Shown here: piece by piece, positions 8,259-15,152 of the stretch
How the letters are laid out: each line of letters begins with the position of its first letter
Numbering within the stretch: the first letter of the stretch is position 1
Assembly: GCA_964561785.1 (NCBI GenBank)
Contig: CAZLRF010000029.1
Span: forward strand, 1-64,000
Origin: DATBSL01 sp964561785
Lineage (GTDB): Bacteria > Acidobacteriota > Vicinamibacteria > Fen-336
Direction of reading: 5' to 3'
Length of the DNA: 64,000 bases
The notes under the pieces: model-generated
What the model was told of the DNA's origin: nothing
The model's database searches: none
What the model saw: only the letters and a program-made list of their open reading frames with translations
Translations under genes and position numbers: made by a program

Positions 8259-8999
8259 ATGGAAAAGAGGCTGTTCGAGGACCTCATTGACTCGGCCAAG
8301 TCGAAGAGTCGAACGGGCCAGTCCACGACGTGGCCCGTCTCCTTCCTCCTGCACCTGGCGGCGGCGTTGCTCGTCGTTCTCGTCCCGCTTCTCGCCTCCG
8401 AGCAGCTTCCCGAGCCCGCCTCGGCGGTGAAGGCCTTCTTCGTGGAGCCGATGGCGGCACCCGCGCCGCCGCCTCCCCCTCCACCGCCGGCCCCGCGGGC
8501 GGCGTCCGCCCCCCGGGTGGCGCCCAAGCCGATCGTACAGGATAATACGTTCGTCGCCCCCGTCGAGGTTCCCCAGGACATCAAGCCCGAGGAGGGCCTC
8601 GACCTCGGCGTCGAGGGGGGGGTCGCCGGCGGGGTCGAGGGTGGGGTTCCCGGCGGCGTCGTGGGCGGCGTGGTCGGCGGCCTGCCCGATGCTCCTCCCC
8701 CCCCGCCCCAGCAGGCGGTGCGGGTCGGCGGGCAGATCAAGGAGCCCAAGAAGCTCAAGAACGTGAGCCCCATCTACCCGGACATCGCCAAGCAGGCCCG
8801 GGTCCAGGGCGTGGTCATCCTCGAGGCCACCATCTCCCCCCAGGGCAAGGTCAGCGACGTCAAGGTCCTGCGGGGCATCCCCTTGCTCGACCAGGCGGCG
8901 GTCGACGCCGTGAAGCAATGGGTCTATACGCCGACACTATTGAACGGAGTGCCGGTTCCGGTCATCATGACCGTCACGGTCAACTTCAAGCTCTCCTAG
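8259..8999 (+). CDS. tonB: Energy transducer TonB, second copy
   Basis: 246 residues. Membrane span at about residues 26-44 (VSFLLHLAAALLVVLVPLL), Pro-rich linker, a Gly-Val repeat spacer (GVEGGVAGGVEGGVPGGVVGG), and a TonB C-terminal domain with NVSPIYPDIAKQARVQGVV and VKQWVYTPTLLNGVPV. It starts the operon that continues with exbB and two exbD genes, so it is the TonB most likely energised by them. The repeated VPGG/VVGG spacer shared with the preceding TonB suggests gene duplication, although the domains have diverged. Confidence 0.92.
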   Translation: MEKRLFEDLIDSAKSKSRTGQSTTWPVSFLLHLAAALLVVLVPLLASEQLPEPASAVKAFFVEPMAAPAPPPPPPPPAPRAASAPRVAPKPIVQDNTFVAPVEVPQDIKPEEGLDLGVEGGVAGGVEGGVPGGVVGGVVGGLPDAPPPPPQQAVRVGGQIKEPKKLKNVSPIYPDIAKQARVQGVVILEATISPQGKVSDVKVLRGIPLLDQAAVDAVKQWVYTPTLLNGVPVPVIMTVTVNFKLS

Positions 9000-9044
9000 G
9001 CCCCGGGCCCGAAGAGCGCGACTTACAGTCCAGGAGGACGCGAA

Positions 9045-9725
9045 ATGCAGTTCGATTTGAGGACCATGGCCGAGCACATGGGCGCGGTCGCGTGGGGCGT
9101 CGTCATCGTGCTCACGATCATGTCCATGTGGTCCATCGCGGTGATGATCGAGCGGTACTGGACCTACCGCCAGGCGACCCTGCAGTCGCGCAAGTACGCG
9201 CCCGACGTCGCCCGGTTCCTGAAGCAGGGCAAGATCAAGGAGGCGATCGACGTCTCCGACGGGAAGCAGTACAAGCTGTCCCACCTCGCCAAGGTGCTGA
9301 AGCCGGGCCTGCAGGAGTGGCAGTACCAGGTCGAGACGGGTGAGGCCGAGAAGGACCGCGACGGCGCGGTCGAGTCGGCCAAGCGGGCCATCCAGCGCGC
9401 GACCGCGGTGAACCTCGCCGACCTCAAGCGGGGGCTGTCCGGCCTCGCCACGATCGGCGCCACCGCCCCGTTCGTCGGCCTCTTCGGCACGACCTTCGGC
9501 ATCATCAACGCCTTCTCGGGCATGGCCCTCACGGGCTCGGGCGGCATCGCCGCGATCTCGGCCGGCATCGCCGAGGCCCTCATCACGACCGCCTACGGCC
9601 TGTTCGTGGCCGTTCCCGCGGTCTGGGCGTTCAACTACTTCAACGGCAAGGTCGAGGGCTTCAACGTCGAGATGGACAACTCGAGCTCCGAGCTGCTCGA
9701 CTACTTCATCAAGAAGGGCGCCTAG
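9045..9725 (+). CDS. exbB: MotA/TolQ/ExbB proton channel protein
   Basis: 226 residues. First membrane span at about residues 14-37 (VAWGVVIVLTIMSMWSIAVM), a long cytoplasmic segment, then two spans with the family motif GLATIGATAPFVGLFGTTFG and ALITTAYGLFVAVPAVWAFNYF. It forms the proton channel with ExbD and drives TonB. It has a strong Shine-Dalgarno (AGGAGG). A 12-bp hairpin between this gene and the first exbD may allow it to be expressed in excess. Confidence 0.95.
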   Translation: MQFDLRTMAEHMGAVAWGVVIVLTIMSMWSIAVMIERYWTYRQATLQSRKYAPDVARFLKQGKIKEAIDVSDGKQYKLSHLAKVLKPGLQEWQYQVETGEAEKDRDGAVESAKRAIQRATAVNLADLKRGLSGLATIGATAPFVGLFGTTFGIINAFSGMALTGSGGIAAISAGIAEALITTAYGLFVAVPAVWAFNYFNGKVEGFNVEMDNSSSELLDYFIKKGA

Positions 9726-9745
9726 CCCTAGGCGGATGCGGCGAA

Positions 9746-9771
9746 GACCGGGGTCCCTGGGGACCCCGGTC
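9746..9771 (+). promoter_or_regulatory. Intercistronic hairpin between exbB and exbD
   Basis: GACCGGGGTCCC (9746-9757) is the exact reverse complement of GGGACCCCGGTC (9760-9771), a 10- to 11-bp GC stem once a loop is allowed. There is no T-run. It probably acts as an mRNA stability or processing element that sets ExbB/ExbD stoichiometry; this is inference. Confidence 0.45.
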
Positions 9772-9794
9772 CCGGCCGACAAGGAGTCACTCCC

Positions 9795-10223
9795 ATGTCA
9801 ATGGCAGTCGGCGGCAAGAAGGGCGGACCGATGGCGGACATCAACGTCACGCCCATGGCCGACATCATGATCGTGCTGCTCATCATCTTCATGGTCATCA
9901 CGCCCATGCTCCAGAAGGGCGTGGACGTGAAGCTGCCGCAGGCGGGCAACACCAAGGAGCGCAAGGACGAGCCCAAGACGATCGTGGTCGCCGTCCGAAA
10001 GGACACCACGACCTACCTCGGGACCCAGAAGCTCGAGAGCCAGGCGGAGCTGCTCCCCCAGATCAAGGAGCGCCTCCAGGACCTGCCCGAGGGCGCCCGC
10101 ATGATCTACCTCAAGGCCGACGAGGGCCTCCCGTACGCCGAGGTCATGAAGGTCATGGACCTCGTCCGCGAGGCGGGGGTCGAGGAAGTCGCGCTCATCG
10201 CCGAGCGCAAGGTGCAGGGGTAG
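9795..10223 (+). CDS. exbD: ExbD/TolR biopolymer transport protein, first copy
   Basis: 142 residues with one N-terminal membrane span. The signature DINVTPMADIMIVLLIIFMV contains the membrane Asp needed for proton use. The periplasmic part ends with the usual YAEVMKVMDLVREAGVEEVALI. It follows exbB by 69 bp and precedes the second exbD by 4 bp. Confidence 0.94.
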   Translation: MSMAVGGKKGGPMADINVTPMADIMIVLLIIFMVITPMLQKGVDVKLPQAGNTKERKDEPKTIVVAVRKDTTTYLGTQKLESQAELLPQIKERLQDLPEGARMIYLKADEGLPYAEVMKVMDLVREAGVEEVALIAERKVQG

Positions 10224-10227
10224 GACG

Positions 10228-10740
10228 ATGACCCACACGAACGACCCCCAGGCCCAGCACCACAAGGAGATGCAGCGCAAGCGGCGTCTGGCCGAGCACG
10301 AGGACGCCCACGCCTCCTCGGGCGCGATGGCCGACATCAACATCACGCCGCTCATCGACGTGATGCTGGTGCTGCTCATCATCTTCATGGTGGTCACCCC
10401 GCTCGCGCAGAAGGGCCTCGACATCTCGCTCCCCCAGCCCCCCCCGCCCAACCAGCCCGAGCAGAAGAGCCAGGCGAACCAGGTGGTCCTCGCCCTCGAG
10501 GAGGGCGCCATCACCGTCAACAAGAACCCCGTCACCGTCGAGGAGCTCGAGGCGAGGCTCCGCGACATCTACCAGGCCCGCTCGGACAAGACGATCTTCG
10601 TCCGGGCCACCGGGACCGTGCCCTACGGCAGCGTCGTGCAGGCGATGGACATCGCCAAGGCCGCGGGGGTCGAGCGGATCGGGATCATCTCCGAGAAGAT
10701 GATCGAGGAGGCGGGAGGCGTCGTCGGCGGCCAGCCCTAG
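10228..10740 (+). CDS. exbD: ExbD/TolR biopolymer transport protein, second copy
   Basis: 170 residues. A charged 34-residue N-terminal extension precedes the membrane segment ADINITPLIDVMLVLLIIF, which has the conserved Asp. The soluble domain ends YGSVVQAMDIAKAAGVERIGII. Two ExbD paralogues in one operon could form a mixed dimer in the ExbB channel. A terminator follows at 10771-10799. Confidence 0.94.
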   Translation: MTHTNDPQAQHHKEMQRKRRLAEHEDAHASSGAMADINITPLIDVMLVLLIIFMVVTPLAQKGLDISLPQPPPPNQPEQKSQANQVVLALEEGAITVNKNPVTVEELEARLRDIYQARSDKTIFVRATGTVPYGSVVQAMDIAKAAGVERIGIISEKMIEEAGGVVGGQP

Positions 10741-10770
10741 AGAGGCGAAGCGTCGCGGCCGGACGCCCGG

Positions 10771-10799
10771 AAGGGGCCCCGAGAGGGGCCCTTTTCCTT
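10771..10799 (+). terminator. Intrinsic terminator of the tonB-exbBDD operon
   Basis: GGGCCCC (10774-10780), GAGA loop, GGGGCCC (10785-10791), flanked by AAG on the left and TTTTCCTTT on the right, 30 bp past the last stop. Confidence 0.75.
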
Positions 10800-10837
10800 T
10801 CGACTCAGTCCCGAAGATCTACGCCGCGCGCAAGAGG

Positions 10838-10866
10838 AAAGGGCGCTCCCGAGAGGGGCGCCCTTT
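10838..10866 (-). terminator. Hairpin ending the TPR lipoprotein transcript, possibly bidirectional
   Basis: AAAGGGCGC (10838-10846) pairs perfectly with GCGCCCTTT (10858-10866). On the minus strand the hairpin lies 34 bp past the TPR lipoprotein stop and is followed by CCTCTT. Because both arms end in A/T runs it could also serve as back-up for the plus-strand operon. Confidence 0.65.
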
Positions 10867-10900
10867 CGTGGGCGGCGGGCCGTCCCCGCCGCTCGGGGGC

Positions 10901-11959
10901 CTACTTGCCCTCGGCCGCGGCCGCCGCTTCGGGCGGGATCTCCGCGGTCGCGCCGGCGCTCGCCGCCGCCTGAGCCTCCTTGCGCAGGTCCATGGCCTGC
11001 TTCTGCAGGAGCACGGCCTGGTCGAGGTAGCGCTTGCGCTCGGCCATGTTGGGTGCGACCTGGGCCTTGACCCGATAGAGGAGGCCCTTGGTGATGATCG
11101 CCTCCCAGTAGTCGGGCTTCACGGCGAGCGACTTGTCGATCGCCACGATGCCCTTGTCCGCGAGCGCGTTCTTCTCCTTGTCGGAGATGAGGGGGTCGCG
11201 GTAGGCCTTGTCCCAGTAGAACATCGCGAGCTTGTAGTGGCCGGAGGGGTCGGAGGCGTCGATGTCGGCGCAGCGCTCGAGGGTGGCGATCGCCTCGTTG
11301 AACTTGGCGCGCCGCGCGCCCTTGCTGGTGTTCTCCGCCCAGACCGCGCCCTGGTCGTCCCAGAGGGGCTTGTTGTAGAAGGCGGCGAGGGCGCCGCAGG
11401 CCTTCGCGTCGCTCGGGTTCTGCTCGCTGACCTTCACGTACGTGGCCTCCGCCTCGGCCACCCGGTTGAACTTCTCGTAGAGGTTCGCCATCGCGTAGAG
11501 GTTCTTGGTGTCGTTCGGGTTGTCCTTGACGAGCATCTCCGCGTACCCGAGCGCCTTCTCGTAGTTCGAGAGCGGCGGGTCGGAGTAGATCGTGGTGAGG
11601 GCGCCGAGAGCGTTGAGCCGCACCTGCTGGAGGTTCGGTGTGTCGTTCTTGTTGGTGGCGAGCGACTGCTCGTAGTGCTCGATGGCCTTGTCGAGGTGCA
11701 TCCGGTTCTCGTCGCCCTCCTTGCCGGGTCGGTAGAGGGCCTGGTGGGAGCTCGCCAGGTAGAAGTGCGCCTCGGTGAAGTCGGGCTTGAGCTGGACGGC
11801 CCGCTCGTAGTGCTCGATGGCCTTGCGGTAGTTCTCTTCCTTGTAGCGGGCGTTGCCGTCCTTGAACGCGGCCTTCGCCTGGACGAGGGTGCACCCGACA
11901 CTCGCCAGGACGAGCGGCAGAAGGGCGGCGAGGACAGGTGCGTGATATCGGGTTCTCAT
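10901..11959 (-). CDS. Tetratricopeptide-repeat lipoprotein
   Basis: 352 residues. The start at 11959 gives a lipoprotein signal, MRTRYHAPVLAALLPLVLASVGC, with Cys23 as the lipidated residue, and a GGGAGA ribosome binding site. Several TPR units follow, for example DGNARYKEENYRKAIEHYER (about residues 35-54), then FYLASSHQALYRPGKEG and IEHYEQSLATNKND, plus AIATLERCADIDASDPSGHYK. The C-terminus is Ala-rich and low in complexity. It is probably an envelope scaffold or assembly factor; no enzymatic motif is visible. A longer reading frame begins 27 codons upstream but would overlap the promoter at 12011-12040. Confidence 0.85.
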   Translation of the reverse strand: MRTRYHAPVLAALLPLVLASVGCTLVQAKAAFKDGNARYKEENYRKAIEHYERAVQLKPDFTEAHFYLASSHQALYRPGKEGDENRMHLDKAIEHYEQSLATNKNDTPNLQQVRLNALGALTTIYSDPPLSNYEKALGYAEMLVKDNPNDTKNLYAMANLYEKFNRVAEAEATYVKVSEQNPSDAKACGALAAFYNKPLWDDQGAVWAENTSKGARRAKFNEAIATLERCADIDASDPSGHYKLAMFYWDKAYRDPLISDKEKNALADKGIVAIDKSLAVKPDYWEAIITKGLLYRVKAQVAPNMAERKRYLDQAVLLQKQAMDLRKEAQAAASAGATAEIPPEAAAAAEGK

Positions 11960-12010
11960 CGGCCGTCTCCCGTGAAAGTCATTGAATACAAAAGGACTCC
12001 GAGGAAGCGG

Positions 12011-12040
12011 ATTATAGGCACGCGGCTTCACCCGAGTCAA
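12011..12040 (-). promoter_or_regulatory. Sigma70-type promoter of the TPR lipoprotein gene
   Basis: On the minus strand TTGACT (12040-12035) and a perfect TATAAT (12016-12011) are 18 nt apart. The leader would be about 45 nt. Confidence 0.75.
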
Positions 12041-12057
12041 GGAACCGCGCGGCTCAT

Positions 12058-12086
12058 TTGACCCCGGATCACGCGCTCCCTAGACT
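12058..12086 (+). promoter_or_regulatory. Promoter of rel, short leader
   Basis: TTGACC (12058-12063) and TAGACT (12081-12086) are 17 nt apart. The ATG at 12100 lies 13 nt after the -10, so the leader would be only about 6-7 nt. It is back to back with the TPR lipoprotein promoter. Confidence 0.6.
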
Positions 12087-12099
12087 CGCCAACAGATCC

Positions 12100-14265
12100 A
12101 TGATCCGCTTCGAGGACATCCAGGACACCGTGCAGCGGCACCACCCGGACGCCGACCTCGACGTCCTGCGCCGGGCGTACGTCTTCTCCGCGGTCGAGCA
12201 CAAGGGACAGGTCAGGGCCTCCGGCGAGCCCTACCTCGTGCACCCCCTCGAGGTGGCGGCGATCCTCGCCGAGATGCGCATGGACCCGATCTGCGTCGCG
12301 GTCGGCCTCCTGCACGACGTGCTCGAGGACACGCTCACGACGCCGGAGCGGCTCGAGGAGTACTTCGGCAAGGACGTGCTGCACATCGTGGAGGGGGTCA
12401 CCAAGATCTCCAAGATCCCCTTCGCCACCACCGAGGAGCGCCAGGCGGAGACGTACCGCAAGATGCTGCTCGCGATGGTCGACGACATCCGGGTCATCCT
12501 GGTCAAGCTCGCCGACCGGCTCCACAACATGCGGACGCTCCAGCACCTGCCCGAGGACCGCCGGCAGCGCATCTCCCGCGAGACGCTCGACATCTACGCG
12601 CCGATCGCCGGCCGGCTCGGGATGGCCAAGGTCAAGAACGAGCTCGAGGACCTCGCCTTCCGCTACCTCGACCCCGCCGCGTACAGCGCCCTCGCGGCCA
12701 AGGTCGAGGAGCGCCGCCAGCGCGCCGCCGCCTTCGTCGAGAAGATCCGGACGACCGTCACCGAGAAGCTCGCGGCGGCGGGGGTCGAGGCGACGATCGA
12801 GGGCCGCATCAAGCGCCTCCACTCGATCCAGCAGAAGCTGAGGCGGCAGCGCATCGACCTCGACCAGGTGTACGACTTCGTGGCCCTGCGCGTGCTGGTG
12901 GACACGGTGCCCGACTGCTACGCCGCCCTCGGCGTGCTCCACAACACGTGGCGGCCCGTGCCCGGGCGCATCAAGGACTTCATCGCGATGCCCCGGCCGA
13001 ACGGCTACCAGTCGCTGCACACCTCGGTCATCTCCGACGACGGGCACCCCTTCGAGGTCCAGATCCGCACCCACGAGATGCACCGCATCGCGGAGGAGGG
13101 GATCGCCGCGCACTGGAAGTACAAGGAGGGGCGCACCGGGGTCGACAAGGACGACCACGCCTTCTCCTGGCTGCGGCAGCTGCTCGAGTGGCAGCAGGAG
13201 GTCAAGGACCCCCACGAGTTCCTGAACTCGCTGAAGCTCGACCTCTACCCCGAGGAGGTGTACTGCTTCACCCCGAAGGGCGAGGTGAAGATGCTCCCCC
13301 GGGGCGCCTCCCCGATCGACTTCGCCTACGCGATCCACACCGAGGTCGGCCACCAGTGCGTGGGGGCGCGGGTCAACGGGAAGATGGTGCCCCTGCGCTA
13401 CAAGCTCAAGAACGGGGACATCGTCGAGATCCTGACCTCTCCCGGCCACAAGCCGAGCCGGGACTGGCTGGGATTCACCGTCACGAACAAAGCCAAGGCG
13501 AAGATCCGGCACTGGCTCAACACCACCGAGAAGCTGCAGGCGCTCGAGATCGGGCGCAAGCACCTCGAGAGGGAGCTGCGCCGCTACGACCTCTCGCTCA
13601 AGAAGGTCGTCTCCGAGCCCTCTCCCCTCGAGTCGCTCGCCCAGGAGCTCGGGGTCGGCTCCCGCCTCGACGACCTGTTCGCCGCGCTCGGCTACGGCAA
13701 GGTCTCGGCGCGGCAGGTGCTCGCCCGCCTCCTCCCTCCGGAGAGGCTGGAGCGGCCCCCGGCGAAGCCGCGGCCGGTGGTGGACGCGGTCAAGCGCCTC
13801 CTGCGCCGGGGCGACGAGCGGATCACGGTCAAGGGGACCGACGACCTCCTCGTCTACCGGGCCAAGTGCTGCAACCCCATCATGGGAGAGCCGATCGTCG
13901 GCTACATCACCCGCGGCAAGGGCGTCTCGGTCCACTCGGTGAACTGCCCGAACGTCACGAACCTCGTCTACGACCCCGACCGCCGGATCGCGGTCGAGTG
14001 GGAGGCGGGGGCGGAGGGAGGCTACGAGGTCCGCCTCGCGGTGGGGCTCGAGGACCGGCCGGGCGCCCTCGCCGCGGTCACCGCCGCGCTCGCCGCGATG
14101 AACACCGACGTCCGCGACGCCCAGGTCCGGACCTTCGACGACAAGACGGCCTCGATCGAGCTGACCGTGCGGATCAACGACCTCAAGCACCTCGACAAGG
14201 TGCTCAAGTCGGTGCGGGGCATCTCCGGCGTCATCGACGTCTCCCGGCAGGCCGTGGCCCGCTAG
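12100..14265 (+). CDS. rel: Bifunctional (p)ppGpp synthetase/hydrolase, RelA/SpoT family
   Basis: 721 residues, full length. The N-terminal HD hydrolase domain shows HPLEVAAILAEM and LLHDVLEDT (about residues 47-80) and KLADRLHNMRTL. The synthetase domain contains a GRIKRLHSIQQKLRRQ segment (about residue 245), VYDFVALRVLV and the NGYQSLHTSVI loop. TGS (VYCFTPKGEVKMLPRGASPIDFAYAIH) and C-terminal ACT domains follow. It makes and degrades (p)ppGpp in response to starvation. The ATG at 12100 is chosen over an upstream TTG because that TTG is the promoter -35. Hydrolase motifs are intact, so both activities are expected. Confidence 0.95.
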   Translation: MIRFEDIQDTVQRHHPDADLDVLRRAYVFSAVEHKGQVRASGEPYLVHPLEVAAILAEMRMDPICVAVGLLHDVLEDTLTTPERLEEYFGKDVLHIVEGVTKISKIPFATTEERQAETYRKMLLAMVDDIRVILVKLADRLHNMRTLQHLPEDRRQRISRETLDIYAPIAGRLGMAKVKNELEDLAFRYLDPAAYSALAAKVEERRQRAAAFVEKIRTTVTEKLAAAGVEATIEGRIKRLHSIQQKLRRQRIDLDQVYDFVALRVLVDTVPDCYAALGVLHNTWRPVPGRIKDFIAMPRPNGYQSLHTSVISDDGHPFEVQIRTHEMHRIAEEGIAAHWKYKEGRTGVDKDDHAFSWLRQLLEWQQEVKDPHEFLNSLKLDLYPEEVYCFTPKGEVKMLPRGASPIDFAYAIHTEVGHQCVGARVNGKMVPLRYKLKNGDIVEILTSPGHKPSRDWLGFTVTNKAKAKIRHWLNTTEKLQALEIGRKHLERELRRYDLSLKKVVSEPSPLESLAQELGVGSRLDDLFAALGYGKVSARQVLARLLPPERLERPPAKPRPVVDAVKRLLRRGDERITVKGTDDLLVYRAKCCNPIMGEPIVGYITRGKGVSVHSVNCPNVTNLVYDPDRRIAVEWEAGAEGGYEVRLAVGLEDRPGALAAVTAALAAMNTDVRDAQVRTFDDKTASIELTVRINDLKHLDKVLKSVRGISGVIDVSRQAVAR

Positions 14266-14353
14266 AGAGAGGCCGCGCGCCGGGGGCGAAAGCGTTTGCG
14301 CTCCCCGGCCACACCGGATAGGCTCGCTTCGCTCCCTCCAAGGAGGTCCGGTC

Positions 14354-14734
14354 GTGCCCAGCAAGTACGTCTCGACGCCCCACGCCCCGAAGCCCATCGG
14401 GCCCTACTCGCAGGGCGTCATCTCCGGCGGGTTCCTCTTCTGCTCGGGCCAGATCGCGCTCGATCCCCAGACGGGGGAGCTCCTGGACGGGGACGTCGCC
14501 GCCCAGACCGAGAGGGTGCTCCAGAACCTGATGGCGGTGCTCCGCGAAGCCAAGATGGGTCCGGAGAACGTGGTCAAGACCACGGTCTACCTGGCGGACA
14601 TGGCCGACTTCGCGGCCATGAACGAGGTCTACGCCCGCCACCTCGGGGCGAAGCCCCCGGCGCGCACCACGATCGCCGCCGCCGGCCTGCCGCGCGGGGT
14701 GAGGGTCGAGATCGACGTGGTCGCGGCCTACTAG
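14354..14734 (+). CDS. ridA: RidA family 2-iminobutanoate/2-iminopropanoate deaminase
   Basis: 126 residues. It hydrolyses reactive enamine/imine intermediates released by PLP enzymes. Family signatures are KPIGPYSQGV near the N-terminus, CSGQIALDPQTGEL, and the C-terminal PPARTTIAAAGLPRGVRVEIDVVA with the substrate-binding Arg. The GTG start is fixed by AAGGAGG 8 nt upstream. It ends one base before the convergent rpmB stop. Confidence 0.95.
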   Translation: MPSKYVSTPHAPKPIGPYSQGVISGGFLFCSGQIALDPQTGELLDGDVAAQTERVLQNLMAVLREAKMGPENVVKTTVYLADMADFAAMNEVYARHLGAKPPARTTIAAAGLPRGVRVEIDVVAAY

Positions 14735-14735
14735 G

Positions 14736-14966
14736 CTAGGCCGAGGCCGCCCCCGCCTTCGACCGGGCCTGGGGGGCGGGCTTCGTCACCTTGCCGGACC
14801 GCAGGCACCGGGTGCAGACCCGAACCCGCTTGTGGGTCCCCCGCCCCACGACCGCCCGCACCGAGACGAGGTTCGGGTTGAACCGGCGGTGGGTCACGTT
14901 GTGCGCGTGGCTGATCCGATTCCCGAACTGCGGGCCCTTGCCGCAGATGTCGCAACGCTGTGCCAT
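14736..14966 (-). CDS. rpmB: 50S ribosomal protein L28
   Basis: 76 residues. The N-terminal CDICGKGPQFGNRISHAHN and RRFNPNL signatures identify L28. It keeps the four-Cys (zinc-binding) form, with CxxC near the N-terminus and CTRC later. The C-terminal tail is Lys/Ala-rich. It is a single gene with its own promoter at 15019-15047 and a GGGAGG ribosome binding site. Confidence 0.97.
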   Translation of the reverse strand: MAQRCDICGKGPQFGNRISHAHNVTHRRFNPNLVSVRAVVGRGTHKRVRVCTRCLRSGKVTKPAPQARSKAGAASA

Positions 14967-15018
14967 GACGAACGCCTCCCGTGAGGGCCCGAAGAACCGA
15001 CCCTGGAGCCAAAAGATG

Positions 15019-15047
15019 AGTGTATCGAGGCCCGTTCACCCCGTCAA
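15019..15047 (-). promoter_or_regulatory. Promoter of rpmB
   Basis: On the minus strand TTGACG (15047-15042) and TACACT (15024-15019) are exactly 17 nt apart, giving a leader of about 45 nt. Confidence 0.65.
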
Positions 15048-15128
15048 GGCCGGGGCCCTCCACGGGGCCTCCCCTTCGTCCCCCGTGCACGCCGCGCTCC
15101 CAGCGCCCCCGCGCCCGCCGGCGGTGCG

Positions 15129-15137
15129 TGCTATAGT
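15129..15137 (+). promoter_or_regulatory. Extended -10 upstream of the first MglA-type GTPase gene
   Basis: TGCTATAGT (15129-15137) fits an extended -10, ending 15 nt before the ATG at 15153. No Shine-Dalgarno is present, so a short leader is inferred. Confidence 0.45.
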
Positions 15138-15152
15138 CCGTCGCGCCCGGTC

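Noticed and set aside
12058..12099. TTG start 14 codons upstream for rel
   Set aside because: The TTG is part of a TTGACC -35 element and the extension lies within the promoter.
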